DNA from: Azonexus sp.
GTDB taxonomy: Bacteria; Pseudomonadota; Gammaproteobacteria; Burkholderiales; Rhodocyclaceae
Direction: 5' to 3'
Assembly (NCBI GenBank): GCA_030691385.1
Contig: JAUYEI010000108.1
Span: forward strand, 1-57,534
Length of the DNA stretch: 57,534 bases
Shown one piece after another: positions 50,771-57,534 of this stretch. The translations under genes were made by a program, and so were the position numbers. The first letter of the stretch is position 1. Each line of letters opens with the position of its first letter. Under the pieces are notes generated by a model. That model worked only from the letters and a program-made list of their open reading frames with translations, was not told where the DNA came from and ran no database searches.

Positions 50771-53208
50771 CAATCTGTCTCCACACGCTGAATACGCAGT
50801 GAATTGAGGACGACCAGCAACGAACTGGCCGACATGCCGATGCCGGCGATCCAGGGGGTTACGTAGCCCGTTATAGCCAATGGCAGGGCTATGAAATTGT
50901 ACGCGAAGGACCACCAGAGATTCTGACGGATCACTTGCAGCGTTTTCCGGGCCCGCCGCAAACCGTGACGCAGATGGTCCAGATTTTCGGAGAGCAGGAT
51001 GAAATCGGACTGCGTTCTGGCCAGTTGAGCGCCGCCACCCATGGCGACAGAAACCTGTGCCAGAGCCAGAACCGGCGCGTCATTGACACCATCGCCGAGC
51101 ATGGCGACAACGGCACCTTGCTCCTGAAGCCCGGTGACGCAATCGTGCTTGCCTTGCGGGGCAACACCAGCCCGAACGTCGGTGATACCCAGTTTGCTGG
51201 CAACACGATGAGCCACCGCCGGCGCATCGCCGGTCAACAGAATCACTTTCTTTCCCGCCGCCTTAAGTTCCGCGATCAACGCGGCCGACTCGTGGCGCAA
51301 TTCGTCGCCGATCCGGAATAGCGCCAAGCAACCGCTTTCATCGGCGAGAACAACAACGGTATCGCCGCTTTCCAGCCAGTCGGCCGCAGCCTCCGGCAGT
51401 TTGGCGACGCTCAGCGCGAGTGCGTAGTCGGGGCGACCGATGCGGCAACGGCGACCGGCGACGAGCGCCTCGATGCCCTGCCCGGGCTCGCTGATCACCG
51501 CCGATGTTGCGGGCAACTGCTCTCCTGCCGCCTGACGCAGGGCGGTTGCTACCGGGTGTTCGGAGGCATGTTCGAGGGCGGCAGCAATGACGAGGCACTC
51601 TTCCCGACTTGCGCCAGCCATCGGAAAGACGTCTACCAGATGCATGTGCCCTGTCGTTAAGGTACCCGTTTTATCAAAGACAAAATGGGTTGCTCTGGCC
51701 AAGGTTTCAATGGCATGTCCGCGTGTAACCAGCAAGCCATCCTTGGCTAGCGCCCCTGCCGATACGGTCAGTGCAATCGGCGTCGCCAGCGACAGGGCGC
51801 ACGGGCAAGTGACGACGAGGACCGAAACGGTGATCCACAACGCCTTTGCGGGATCTACAAAATACCAGCCAACTGCGACAAGAATCGCCACGACCAGCAG
51901 CGCCGCGACGAAATAGCTGGCAATACGATCGGCCAGCACGACAATTTTCGGCTTTTCAGCCGCCGCCCGCTCCATCAACTGAATGATGGCCGACAGGCGC
52001 GTCCCCTCACCGACTTGCTCAACCTGCACGACCAGCGGGCTCTCGGCATTGATCGAGCCGCCGGTAACTGCCTCGCCGGGCGACTTGGCTACCGGTTTGC
52101 TCTCGCCCGTCAGCAAGGCCTCGTTGGCGCAACTGATCCCTTCGATGACCCGGCCATCCGCCGGCACGATATCGCCAGCCCTGACCATGACGTAATCGCC
52201 AGGGCGCAGATCCGCGACCACACATTGCTCAGTGTTACGGTCAACCGGAAATTTCGGCATTTTTTGAGCAAAGGCCGGCAACAGCCTGGCCAGCGCCTCG
52301 GTCACGCTGACCGCCTTCTGGCGGGCAGCCATTTCGAGATAGCGGCCACCGAGCAGGAAGAAGATGAACATCGTGACCGAGTCAAAATAAACCTCGCCGG
52401 CCTGCACAAAGGTAGCCCAGCAACTGGCGATGAAGGCTGCGCCGATGCCAAGCGCCACCGGCACATCCATGCCGACCCGGCGCAGCTTGATGTCGCGCCA
52501 CGCGTTGCGGAAGAACGGCGCCGATGAATAAAAAATGACCGGCACGGTCAGCAACAGGCTGGCCCAGCGCATGAGGCTTTCGATGTCAGGCGCCATATCA
52601 CCGTCGGCGATATAGACCGGATAGGCGTACATCATCACCTGCATCATGCCGAAGCCGGCGACCCACAGACGCCACATGGCTTCGCGCCGTTCCTTGCGGG
52701 AAATTTCCTCGTTCTTGGCCGCATCGTAAGGGTAGGCGCGATAACCGATGGCAGCGATGGCACCGAGAATATCCGAGAGCTTGATGCGAGTTTCGTCCCA
52801 ACGCACGCGCGCCCGACGGGTTGTGTAATTGATGTTGACGGCCGTCACGCCGGGCAAGCGGCCGACATGCTGCTCGTTGAGCCAGATACAGGCGGAACAG
52901 GTAATGCCTTCGAGCAGCAGCGACGCCTCCCGCTCGTTCTGTCCCAGTTCCTTGACGAAGCTTTTCTGGAATTCGGCGTGATCGTACATGACCAGTTGAT
53001 CAAGGATCGCCGGCATCGCTTCGCGCGGCGACCCGGGCATCGCATCACGGCTGCGGTAATAGTCCGCCAGCCCGTTTTCGACAATCGACTGCGCCACCGC
53101 CTGGCAACCAAAACAGCACATGGCCCGCGGCTCGCTGTCTATTTTTACCGACAGATCGACATCGTCGGGAATCGGCAGGCCACAGTGATAGCAGGAAGCG
53201 GATGGCAT
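50770..53208 (-). CDS. ccoI: Copper-translocating P-type ATPase CcoI (FixI)
   Basis: The product is about 812 residues. The N-terminal Cys-rich domain has CYHCGLPI and CCFGCQAVAQ, followed by an HMA domain with GITCSACIWL. Eight membrane helices are interleaved with the actuator (GESKPVAKSPG) and the CPC channel motif (TCPCALSLATP). The phosphorylation site is DKTGTLTTG; the ATP-binding region includes HP in EHPVATAL and GDGVNDAP. It exports copper for cbb3 oxidase. ATG 53208 is chosen because the GTG at 53223 lies inside a terminator hairpin; no ribosome site is visible for either. The stop overlaps ccoS. Confidence 0.95.
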   Translation of the reverse strand: MPSASCYHCGLPIPDDVDLSVKIDSEPRAMCCFGCQAVAQSIVENGLADYYRSRDAMPGSPREAMPAILDQLVMYDHAEFQKSFVKELGQNEREASLLLEGITCSACIWLNEQHVGRLPGVTAVNINYTTRRARVRWDETRIKLSDILGAIAAIGYRAYPYDAAKNEEISRKERREAMWRLWVAGFGMMQVMMYAYPVYIADGDMAPDIESLMRWASLLLTVPVIFYSSAPFFRNAWRDIKLRRVGMDVPVALGIGAAFIASCWATFVQAGEVYFDSVTMFIFFLLGGRYLEMAARQKAVSVTEALARLLPAFAQKMPKFPVDRNTEQCVVADLRPGDYVMVRAGDIVPADGRVIEGISCANEALLTGESKPVAKSPGEAVTGGSINAESPLVVQVEQVGEGTRLSAIIQLMERAAAEKPKIVVLADRIASYFVAALLVVAILVAVGWYFVDPAKALWITVSVLVVTCPCALSLATPIALTVSAGALAKDGLLVTRGHAIETLARATHFVFDKTGTLTTGHMHLVDVFPMAGASREECLVIAAALEHASEHPVATALRQAAGEQLPATSAVISEPGQGIEALVAGRRCRIGRPDYALALSVAKLPEAAADWLESGDTVVVLADESGCLALFRIGDELRHESAALIAELKAAGKKVILLTGDAPAVAHRVASKLGITDVRAGVAPQGKHDCVTGLQEQGAVVAMLGDGVNDAPVLALAQVSVAMGGGAQLARTQSDFILLSENLDHLRHGLRRARKTLQVIRQNLWWSFAYNFIALPLAITGYVTPWIAGIGMSASSLLVVLNSLRIQRVETD

Positions 53209-53210
53209 CA

Positions 53211-53236
53211 AATAAAAAGGCACCGAAGTGCCTTTT
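53211..53236. terminator. Bidirectional terminator after the SDR gene, touching the ccoI start
   Basis: AAAAGGCAC (53215-53223), loop CGAA, and GTGCCTTTT (53228-53236) form a perfect 9-bp stem with A/T tracts on both sides; on the minus strand the loop is TTCG. It ends the SDR transcript and lies only 2 nt upstream of the ccoI ATG. Confidence 0.87.
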
Positions 53237-53263
53237 GGGTCAAGGACGGAGCCGAAGTATAGT

Positions 53264-54031
53264 TTATTTGACGCCCATCCGGATGGCGCCGTCCAGCCGG
53301 ATGACTTCGCCGTTCAGGTAGGCGTTCTCGGCGATGTGGCGGACCAGCGCAGCGTACTCGGCCGGCTTTCCCATGCGCGTCGGGAACGGCACCATCTTGT
53401 TCAGCGAGTCCTGCACTTCCGGCGGCATGCCGAGCAGCATCGGCGTTTCCATGATGCCCGGGGCGATGGTCATGCAGCGAATGCCGCTACGCGCCAGTTC
53501 GCGGGCGACCGGCAGGGTCAGCGCGACGATGCCGCCCTTCGAGGCGGCGTAGGCGGCCTGGCCGAGCTGGCCTTCGTAGGCGGCAACCGACGCGGTATTG
53601 ATGATCACGCCGCGCTCGCCGCCGGCATCCGGCTCATGCTTCATCATCGCCTCGGCCGCCAGGCGGATCATGTTGAAGGTACCGACCAGATTGATATTGA
53701 TGACCTTGGCGAAGCTCTCCAGCCGATGCGGACCTTCCTTGCCAAGCACCTTCTCGGCTGGTGCCACACCAGCACAGTTCACCAGGCCATGCAGCGCACC
53801 AAATTTCGAAATTGCCGTATTTATCGCGTTGACCGCAGAAGCCTCGCTTGCCACATCGGTTTCGACAAAACAGGTGTTCGCACCCAAGTCTGCCGCCATC
53901 TTTTCGCCAGCCTGACGATTCAGGTCGACCAGCACCACCTTCGCTCCAGCCTCCGCCAAAGCACTCGCCGTCGCTGCGCCCAGACCCGAACCCGCGCCAG
54001 TAACCAGAAAAACCTTGTCCTTGATTTGCAT
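53264..54031 (-). CDS. Short-chain dehydrogenase, 3-hydroxyacyl-CoA dehydrogenase type II-like
   Basis: The 255-residue product [22 protein letters not shown] has the SDR nucleotide motif TGxGxxGLG and VDLN for the adenosine ribose (NAD preference). NCAGVAP, the catalytic Ser (INTASVA) and YAASK follow. [31 protein letters not shown] and the C-terminal NEGVIRLDG-like [14 protein letters not shown] fit the HSD10/3-hydroxyacyl-CoA dehydrogenase branch. I use ATG 54031 because AGGAGAGA lies upstream. It may act in beta-oxidation of branched acids; context gives no partner. Confidence 0.9.
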   Translation of the reverse strand: MQIKDKVFLVTGAGSGLGAATASALAEAGAKVVLVDLNRQAGEKMAADLGANTCFVETDVASEASAVNAINTAISKFGALHGLVNCAGVAPAEKVLGKEGPHRLESFAKVININLVGTFNMIRLAAEAMMKHEPDAGGERGVIINTASVAAYEGQLGQAAYAASKGGIVALTLPVARELARSGIRCMTIAPGIMETPMLLGMPPEVQDSLNKMVPFPTRMGKPAEYAALVRHIAENAYLNGEVIRLDGAIRMGVK

Positions 54032-54195
54032 TGCCACTCTCTCCTGAACAATTATCTTTTTCCAGACGGTACCGTATGGAAAGAAGGCACATATTACTCC
54101 TCGACGTCGCGATCGAAAATGGCCTTGGCGCACTCCCCCGCCGTGCCACGGTGCTATGATCGGTAAATATCCTGACCAACCAAGGCTATCCGATC

Positions 54196-55167
54196 ATGTC
54201 CGCGCAGGCCACATCCGACAGAACCAGGCCAACCGTGCTCGTCATCGACCCGTCGGCGAGCAATCGGGCTTTGATCTGCGACTGCCTTCGCCAGTTGCCG
54301 GAAGTCCGGACCATGGCCACCGGCGACGGCGACCAGGCGCTGCTGATGTTCCGCGAAACCTGGCCCAGCCTGGTTCTGCTCGATACCACCCAGCAGGACA
54401 CCAACGGCATCGAACTGACACGAAAAATCCGCGCCTGGGAGCTGTCCAGGATTGAAACGGGGATTTCGCCATGGACGCCGATCGTCTTCCTCTCCTCTGT
54501 CACCGATGAAGACACGCTCGCCCAGGGAATCCTGGCCGGCGGCGACGACTTCCTGAGCAAACCTGTCTCGGAAGTCGTGCTACTGGCCAAGGTACGCGCC
54601 ATGCTGCGCATTTCGACCCGGCAACAGGAAATTTGCGAAGTCCATCGCCAGCTCAAGGAAATCGCCATTCTCGACAGCCTGACCGGCATCCCGAATCGAC
54701 GCCACTTCGATGACACCCTGGCCGTCGAATGGAAGCGTTGCATCCGCAACGACACGCCGCTCAGCATCGTCCTCAGCGACGTCGATTTTTTCAAGCAGTT
54801 TAACGATATCTATGGCCACCAGGCCGGTGATTACTGCCTGAAAGCAGTAGCCAGTTCGCTCAGCGAATCGCTCTTTCGCATCGAAGACACCGTCGCCCGT
54901 TACGGCGGCGAGGAGTTCGTCGCCATCCTGCCCGGCACTGATGCCGATGGTGCCTACGCCGTCGCCGAACGCATGCGCCAATCGGCCCGCGACCTCTGCA
55001 TCCCGCATGAACGCGGCATTGACGGCCGCGTTTCCTGCAGTTTCGGTGTTGCCAGCACACTCCCGAGCACCGAAAAAGCGCCACAGCAGCTAGTCAAAAC
55101 GGCTGATGCCAGCCTTTACGCCGCCAAAAGCGCCGGTCGCAATCGGGTCATACTCAATCTCGAGTAA
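54196..55167 (+). CDS. Response regulator diguanylate cyclase (REC-GGDEF)
   Basis: The 323-residue product has a receiver domain (about 12-135; VLVIDPSASN, phosphoacceptor Asp63 in VLLDTTQQDTNG, FLSKPVSEV). A GGDEF domain follows (about 165-320; DSLTGIPNRRHFDDTL, LSDVDFFKQFND, RYGGEEFVAILPG). GGEEF is an active-site form. RIED five residues before it is a c-di-GMP inhibitory (I-)site. The receiver's first acidic pocket has a single Asp (IDP). It makes c-di-GMP, which commonly controls the choice between motility and attachment. No sensor kinase is adjacent. Confidence 0.95.
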   Translation: MSAQATSDRTRPTVLVIDPSASNRALICDCLRQLPEVRTMATGDGDQALLMFRETWPSLVLLDTTQQDTNGIELTRKIRAWELSRIETGISPWTPIVFLSSVTDEDTLAQGILAGGDDFLSKPVSEVVLLAKVRAMLRISTRQQEICEVHRQLKEIAILDSLTGIPNRRHFDDTLAVEWKRCIRNDTPLSIVLSDVDFFKQFNDIYGHQAGDYCLKAVASSLSESLFRIEDTVARYGGEEFVAILPGTDADGAYAVAERMRQSARDLCIPHERGIDGRVSCSFGVASTLPSTEKAPQQLVKTADASLYAAKSAGRNRVILNLE

Positions 55168-55183
55168 TCGCATCGCCGGAATC

Positions 55184-55207
55184 GAAAAAGCCCACACGAG
55201 GTGGGCT
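55184..55207 (-). terminator. Terminator of the tRNA-Thr gene
   Basis: AGCCCAC/GTGGGCT with a 5-nt loop (55189-55207) is followed on the minus strand by TTTTTCGAT. Its direction and place, 9 nt beyond the CCA of the tRNA-Thr fragment, show it served that tRNA gene. Confidence 0.85.
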
Positions 55208-55216
55208 GAATCAAGA

Positions 55217-55263
55217 TGGTGCCGCTTGCCGGAATCGAACTGGCGACCTTTTCATTACGAATG
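55217..55263 (-). mobile_element. 3' half of tRNA-Thr(CGU): attachment site (att) of an integrated element
   Basis: On the minus strand the stretch runs CATTCGTAATG, AAAAGGTC, the T-arm GCCAG-TTCGATT-CCGGC, AAGCGGC and ACCA. This is the anticodon loop (TTCGTAA), variable loop, T-arm and 3' acceptor end of tRNA-Thr(CGU). The 5' half is missing: the 5' anticodon stem does not pair, and no D-arm or GCCGCTT acceptor strand follows. Chromosomal flank with the tRNA terminator lies to the left. This is the usual product of site-specific insertion into a tRNA 3' end; the complete tRNA should lie at the far end of the element, beyond the window. Confidence 0.85.
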
Positions 55264-55625
55264 GCCTCCTGTCGGTAATCCATGGCCCCAGTGGGAACCA
55301 GCAGCAACAAAATCAATAGGTTAAATCAGTGCACATAGCCATGGAGTTCCATAAACATCTTGAACACCATTTGCACTGTGCCGCCATTGTGCCACAGCCA
55401 AGCCAGGCACGCGATATGGACGTTCCCGCAACGTCCTGAAGGCGATTATAAACAATCCAAGATCACAGTTTTAAGAACATTGCAAGCGGGCTAAGGCCTG
55501 TTTTTTATACGGCCCTTTTCGCAAAAATCGGCGCCCTAGGGTTCTGTTTCGCAAGGTAGCTACTCGGCATGATGGCATCACTGTCTGGCCAGACACGTAA
55601 CCATCAACTTCCGAGGAGTTTCACC
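55264..55625. other. Gene-poor leader of the integrated element
   Basis: These 362 nt hold no convincing gene. They contain short repeats of TGTGCC (near 55375-55395), a T-rich stretch (55500-55516), and the 14-bp palindrome at 55582. On the minus strand a short open stretch (55326-55427) reads LAWLWHNGGTVQ...GYVH, faintly like the end of a tyrosine recombinase (ASWHVQNGTPL...RYAH). No complete recombinase gene is present. The promoter of the helix-turn-helix gene must lie here; none is convincing. Confidence 0.5.
55582..55595. promoter_or_regulatory. 14-bp perfect palindrome TGTCTGGCCAGACA, candidate operator
   Basis: An exact dyad lies 30 nt before the ATG of a helix-turn-helix gene, where an autoregulatory operator would be expected. 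A replication-origin role is also possible given the Rep-like gene downstream. Confidence 0.5.
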
Positions 55626-56156
55626 ATGAACCACCCAATGCCAAAAGCGAGTCTAGCAGAGCGGCGCTCTGCGACGACGGCCAGCGCAAGCCAATCCCCG
55701 CCAATTCGGAAACGCGGCTTCTACATCACCCTCGTCGGGTCAAAGACGTTTGACACAGACGGCGAGCGTCACCCCGGCAACTTCCGCCCGGAAACGCACA
55801 GCGCTGTCGCTTCTTTGATTGAACAGTCACCCAGCACGGACAAAGCCGATGCGGGGAAGAAGAAACCGCGCAAAAAGAGAACCAAGCCGCAAAGCCCCGA
55901 ATACCTGCCGGTGCCCGTCAGCGAGTTGAAGTGGCTGACCATTGCGCAGGCCGCTATTCGGTTCCCGAACTATTCGGAGAAGGCCTATCGCCATCTTGTG
56001 GCGCAAGCAGAAGCATATGCAAAGCACCCAAAAAGTGGGCTTCGCTCAAACGGATTTCTCCCCTGTGTAGTCCGGCCAGCGGGGAAACGCAAGATCCTCA
56101 TCAACGCCGAAAAGTTCGAGGAATGGCTGAAGAGCTTCGCCGTTTCTGCCAGCTAA
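55626..56156 (+). CDS. Putative DNA-binding (helix-turn-helix) protein of the integrated element
   Basis: The 176-residue product starts at ATG 55626 with GAGGAG 7 nt upstream (an in-frame ATG at 55569 lacks one). The N-terminal 110 residues are polar, with a basic patch KKKPRKKRTKPQ (about 76-88). The C-terminal part LKWLTIAQAAIRFPNYSEKAYRHLVAQA...GFLPCVVRPAGKRKILINAEKFEEWL has the pattern of excisionase/AlpA-like winged helices: a LTIAQAA start, a recognition helix, and a final ILINxxxFEEWL. It is probably an excisionase-like or regulatory protein of the element. The identification is by pattern only. Confidence 0.62.
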   Translation: MNHPMPKASLAERRSATTASASQSPPIRKRGFYITLVGSKTFDTDGERHPGNFRPETHSAVASLIEQSPSTDKADAGKKKPRKKRTKPQSPEYLPVPVSELKWLTIAQAAIRFPNYSEKAYRHLVAQAEAYAKHPKSGLRSNGFLPCVVRPAGKRKILINAEKFEEWLKSFAVSAS

Positions 56157-56190
56157 CGCACTCACTAGATATAGACCGAAAGGAATCAAC

Positions 56191-57423
56191 ATGTCTTCAG
56201 GACTCACTCTCGAAATCGTCCCCGATGAATCCGCCAGTGCGGCAATTGCCAAGGCCTACAAACAGCACCACAAATCAGACAGCAACGGCGCTCCCGCAAA
56301 AACCCGCAAGACACGCACAGAATGGAACAGCCCGTCGACCGGCGCGGCTCTGGAAATCTGTCGCATCGAAGCCAAGGGATACCGGGACACCTTCCTCTGC
56401 ACAGGACATCCGTCAGATACCTTGATTGGGAAACGTGCGCTCTCGGGCAATCTCATCAACAAGGTGGTCCCGGTTCACCTCGATCAATTCAAGTACTGGC
56501 TGAAAACGGAGCTTCCATCTTTGCCGACGTCTGCCCTTGACGCCATCACGGAGGACCATTGCCGTATTCAGACTATCCCTGCTCATATCCAGTTCGCTTT
56601 CCCAACGGAAACTGATGCTTTTTCCGCGTTTCTGGACCTGCATCGTCATTGCAAGGTGTCACTGGACAGCTGTTATCGGATGCCCACCCGGACATCAACG
56701 TGGAAACCGCAGCATGCCCGAGTGCTGACTCCCTCAGACCAGCGTCACGCTTTCACGGTGCTCTTGCCGTTTGGGCAAGTAACGATTCGGGTGAAGCGGG
56801 ATTTCGACGATTTCCCCGCCACATTCCGGAAAACCGAGGATGCCGATGCACGTCTCGCCCTGGCCTCGAAGCTTCGTTGTCTGCTGTGCTTTGAGGTCGA
56901 AGTCGACTTGAGCAAGTTCTACTACGTAAGCGATGACCTGACTTTTCAGCTTCCGACAGATCGCCGCGATTGGACTCACGCAAAACTGCCAGACGATCCG
57001 ATCAAGTTCGTTTGGGATGCGGTGTTGTACGAGCTTTGGCTCAATGTTCCGCTGCTGACCACGGAGCCCGAGAGCGAAAGCAAGCTGACATGGCAACTTC
57101 AGGAAGTGCTTGACGCCTATCTTGCTGGCGAGATCGTTCTTCGTCATCGGCACATGGGGCTCGATTCCAAGGACTTCGCCAAGTATCGCGAAGCCCTCAT
57201 CAACCGGGCTCGCGTGGACATCCTGACGCCTTGGGCGATCAGCAAACTGAACCTGAGTGGCTTGCTTGGTCCGCAACTTTCTTACGAGAACCGGTTTGAT
57301 CTTCGTGCCGACATCGATCTTGCTCCTCACACATTGACGGCCGACACGGTGGATGACGCGATCACCGAGATGGACTCGGCAATTCAAAAACACGAGGCGT
57401 TTCGCAAAAAAATGAGGGCGTAA
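56191..57423 (+). CDS. Putative replication initiator, resembling filamentous-phage II/X family
   Basis: The 410-residue product has AAGGA before ATG 56191. By eye its layout resembles phage/plasmid replication proteins of the gpII/X family. The N-terminal part has TFLCTGHPSDTLIGKRALSGN, compared with the family's KGNPxKFLQGHNxxG. A middle region follows with DHCRIQTIPAHIQFAFP. Then come a conserved-type LRCLLCFEVEVDLSKF segment and the C-terminal LTWQLQEVLDAYLAGE...DFAKYREALINRARVDIL, resembling WxxGxDLRxxxxxxTFYRxRRELLxxGIDI. No strict HUH motif is seen; LHRHC is the nearest. Position next to an att site supports a mobile-element origin. An unrelated island gene remains possible. Confidence 0.5.
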   Translation: MSSGLTLEIVPDESASAAIAKAYKQHHKSDSNGAPAKTRKTRTEWNSPSTGAALEICRIEAKGYRDTFLCTGHPSDTLIGKRALSGNLINKVVPVHLDQFKYWLKTELPSLPTSALDAITEDHCRIQTIPAHIQFAFPTETDAFSAFLDLHRHCKVSLDSCYRMPTRTSTWKPQHARVLTPSDQRHAFTVLLPFGQVTIRVKRDFDDFPATFRKTEDADARLALASKLRCLLCFEVEVDLSKFYYVSDDLTFQLPTDRRDWTHAKLPDDPIKFVWDAVLYELWLNVPLLTTEPESESKLTWQLQEVLDAYLAGEIVLRHRHMGLDSKDFAKYREALINRARVDILTPWAISKLNLSGLLGPQLSYENRFDLRADIDLAPHTLTADTVDDAITEMDSAIQKHEAFRKKMRA

Positions 57424-57534
57424 ATTAACCCGGCAGGTGTTAGCGACTGGACCTCCTGAGTGTGGTCACCCGATTTGATGTTCTGTTGTTCACGAACGGT
57501 GATGGTGATCGGCGGACCGGATGCAAGGAGGACG
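57424..57534. other. Window end: ribosome site of a further element gene
   Basis: No gene is complete here. AAGGAGG at 57526-57532 is a strong plus-strand ribosome binding site. A further gene, transcribed with the putative replication gene, is therefore likely to start just beyond the window. Confidence 0.55.

Noticed and set aside
53228-54166. 312-codon plus-strand frame opposite the SDR gene
   Set aside because: Antisense shadow; the SDR has all catalytic motifs and a ribosome site.
55116-55316. 66-residue minus-strand frame running through the tRNA-Thr fragment
   Set aside because: KVASSIPASGT is the typical translation of a tRNA 3' end, not a protein.
1-57534. CRISPR arrays or insertion sequences
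   Set aside because: No regularly spaced direct repeats, no transposase frames and no terminal inverted repeats with target duplications were seen.

Overview
The window looks like a chromosomal segment of a motile, respiratory betaproteobacterium. Gene order and protein character (CcoN/O/Q/P and CcoI/S, MotC/MotD next to FliA-FlhG-FlhF, CheA linkers with YGFF motifs) fit the Rhodocyclaceae, in the neighbourhood of Dechloromonas, Azonexus and Azoarcus; this placement is inference. Almost all the DNA is coding, in compact operons with 1-8 nt overlaps. No insertion sequence or CRISPR array is visible.

Left edge (1-1232): the 3' part of rpoD, then an intron-less 5' half of a CAU tRNA gene. About 180 nt later comes a complete CAU tRNA gene, probably tRNA-Ile2 with a lysidine-modified anticodon. 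It is split directly after the anticodon by a 291-nt group I intron of the Azoarcus pre-tRNA-Ile type. A strong terminator follows.

Flagellar block (1333-23855): fliOPQR on the plus strand (export gate), then on the minus strand flgBCDEFGHIJKL (rod, hook, rings and junction), with a small lipoprotein gene translationally coupled behind flgL. Divergent flgA and then flgMN lie on the plus strand. The minus-strand run flhB-flhA-flhF-flhG-fliA-motC-motD follows. A sigma-54-type promoter precedes flgB, and sigma-28 promoters (TAAA/TCAA-N15-GCCGWTAW) precede flgMN, flgKL and the cheV operon. This gives a readable FliA/FlgM hierarchy: sigma-54 for hook-basal body genes, sigma-28 for late genes.

Chemotaxis block (24028-43382, all minus strand): two kinase systems. 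One is cheV2-cheV1-cheY-cheZ-cheA behind a sigma-28 promoter. The other is cheY-cheA-cheW-mcp-mcp-cheR-cheD-cheB-STAS. Both receptors end in a WEEF-type CheR/CheB tether, and one carries a zinc-binding CZB domain. A motAB stator pair lies upstream, so the window encodes two stators (MotAB and MotCD).

Respiratory block (43566-55167): a Nudix hydrolase, a TonB-like protein, a small DUF3149 protein, fixH and ccoG. The cbb3 oxidase operon ccoNOQP follows, with an FNR/Anr box upstream, and then its assembly genes ccoI (copper P-type ATPase) and ccoS. An SDR dehydrogenase and a response-regulator diguanylate cyclase complete the block.

Right edge (55184-57534): a terminator and the 3' half only of a tRNA-Thr(CGU) gene on the minus strand, which is the signature of an integration site. 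It is followed by a helix-turn-helix gene and a protein resembling the II/X family of filamentous-phage replication initiators. This looks like one end of an integrated element, possibly an inovirus prophage, that continues beyond the window.
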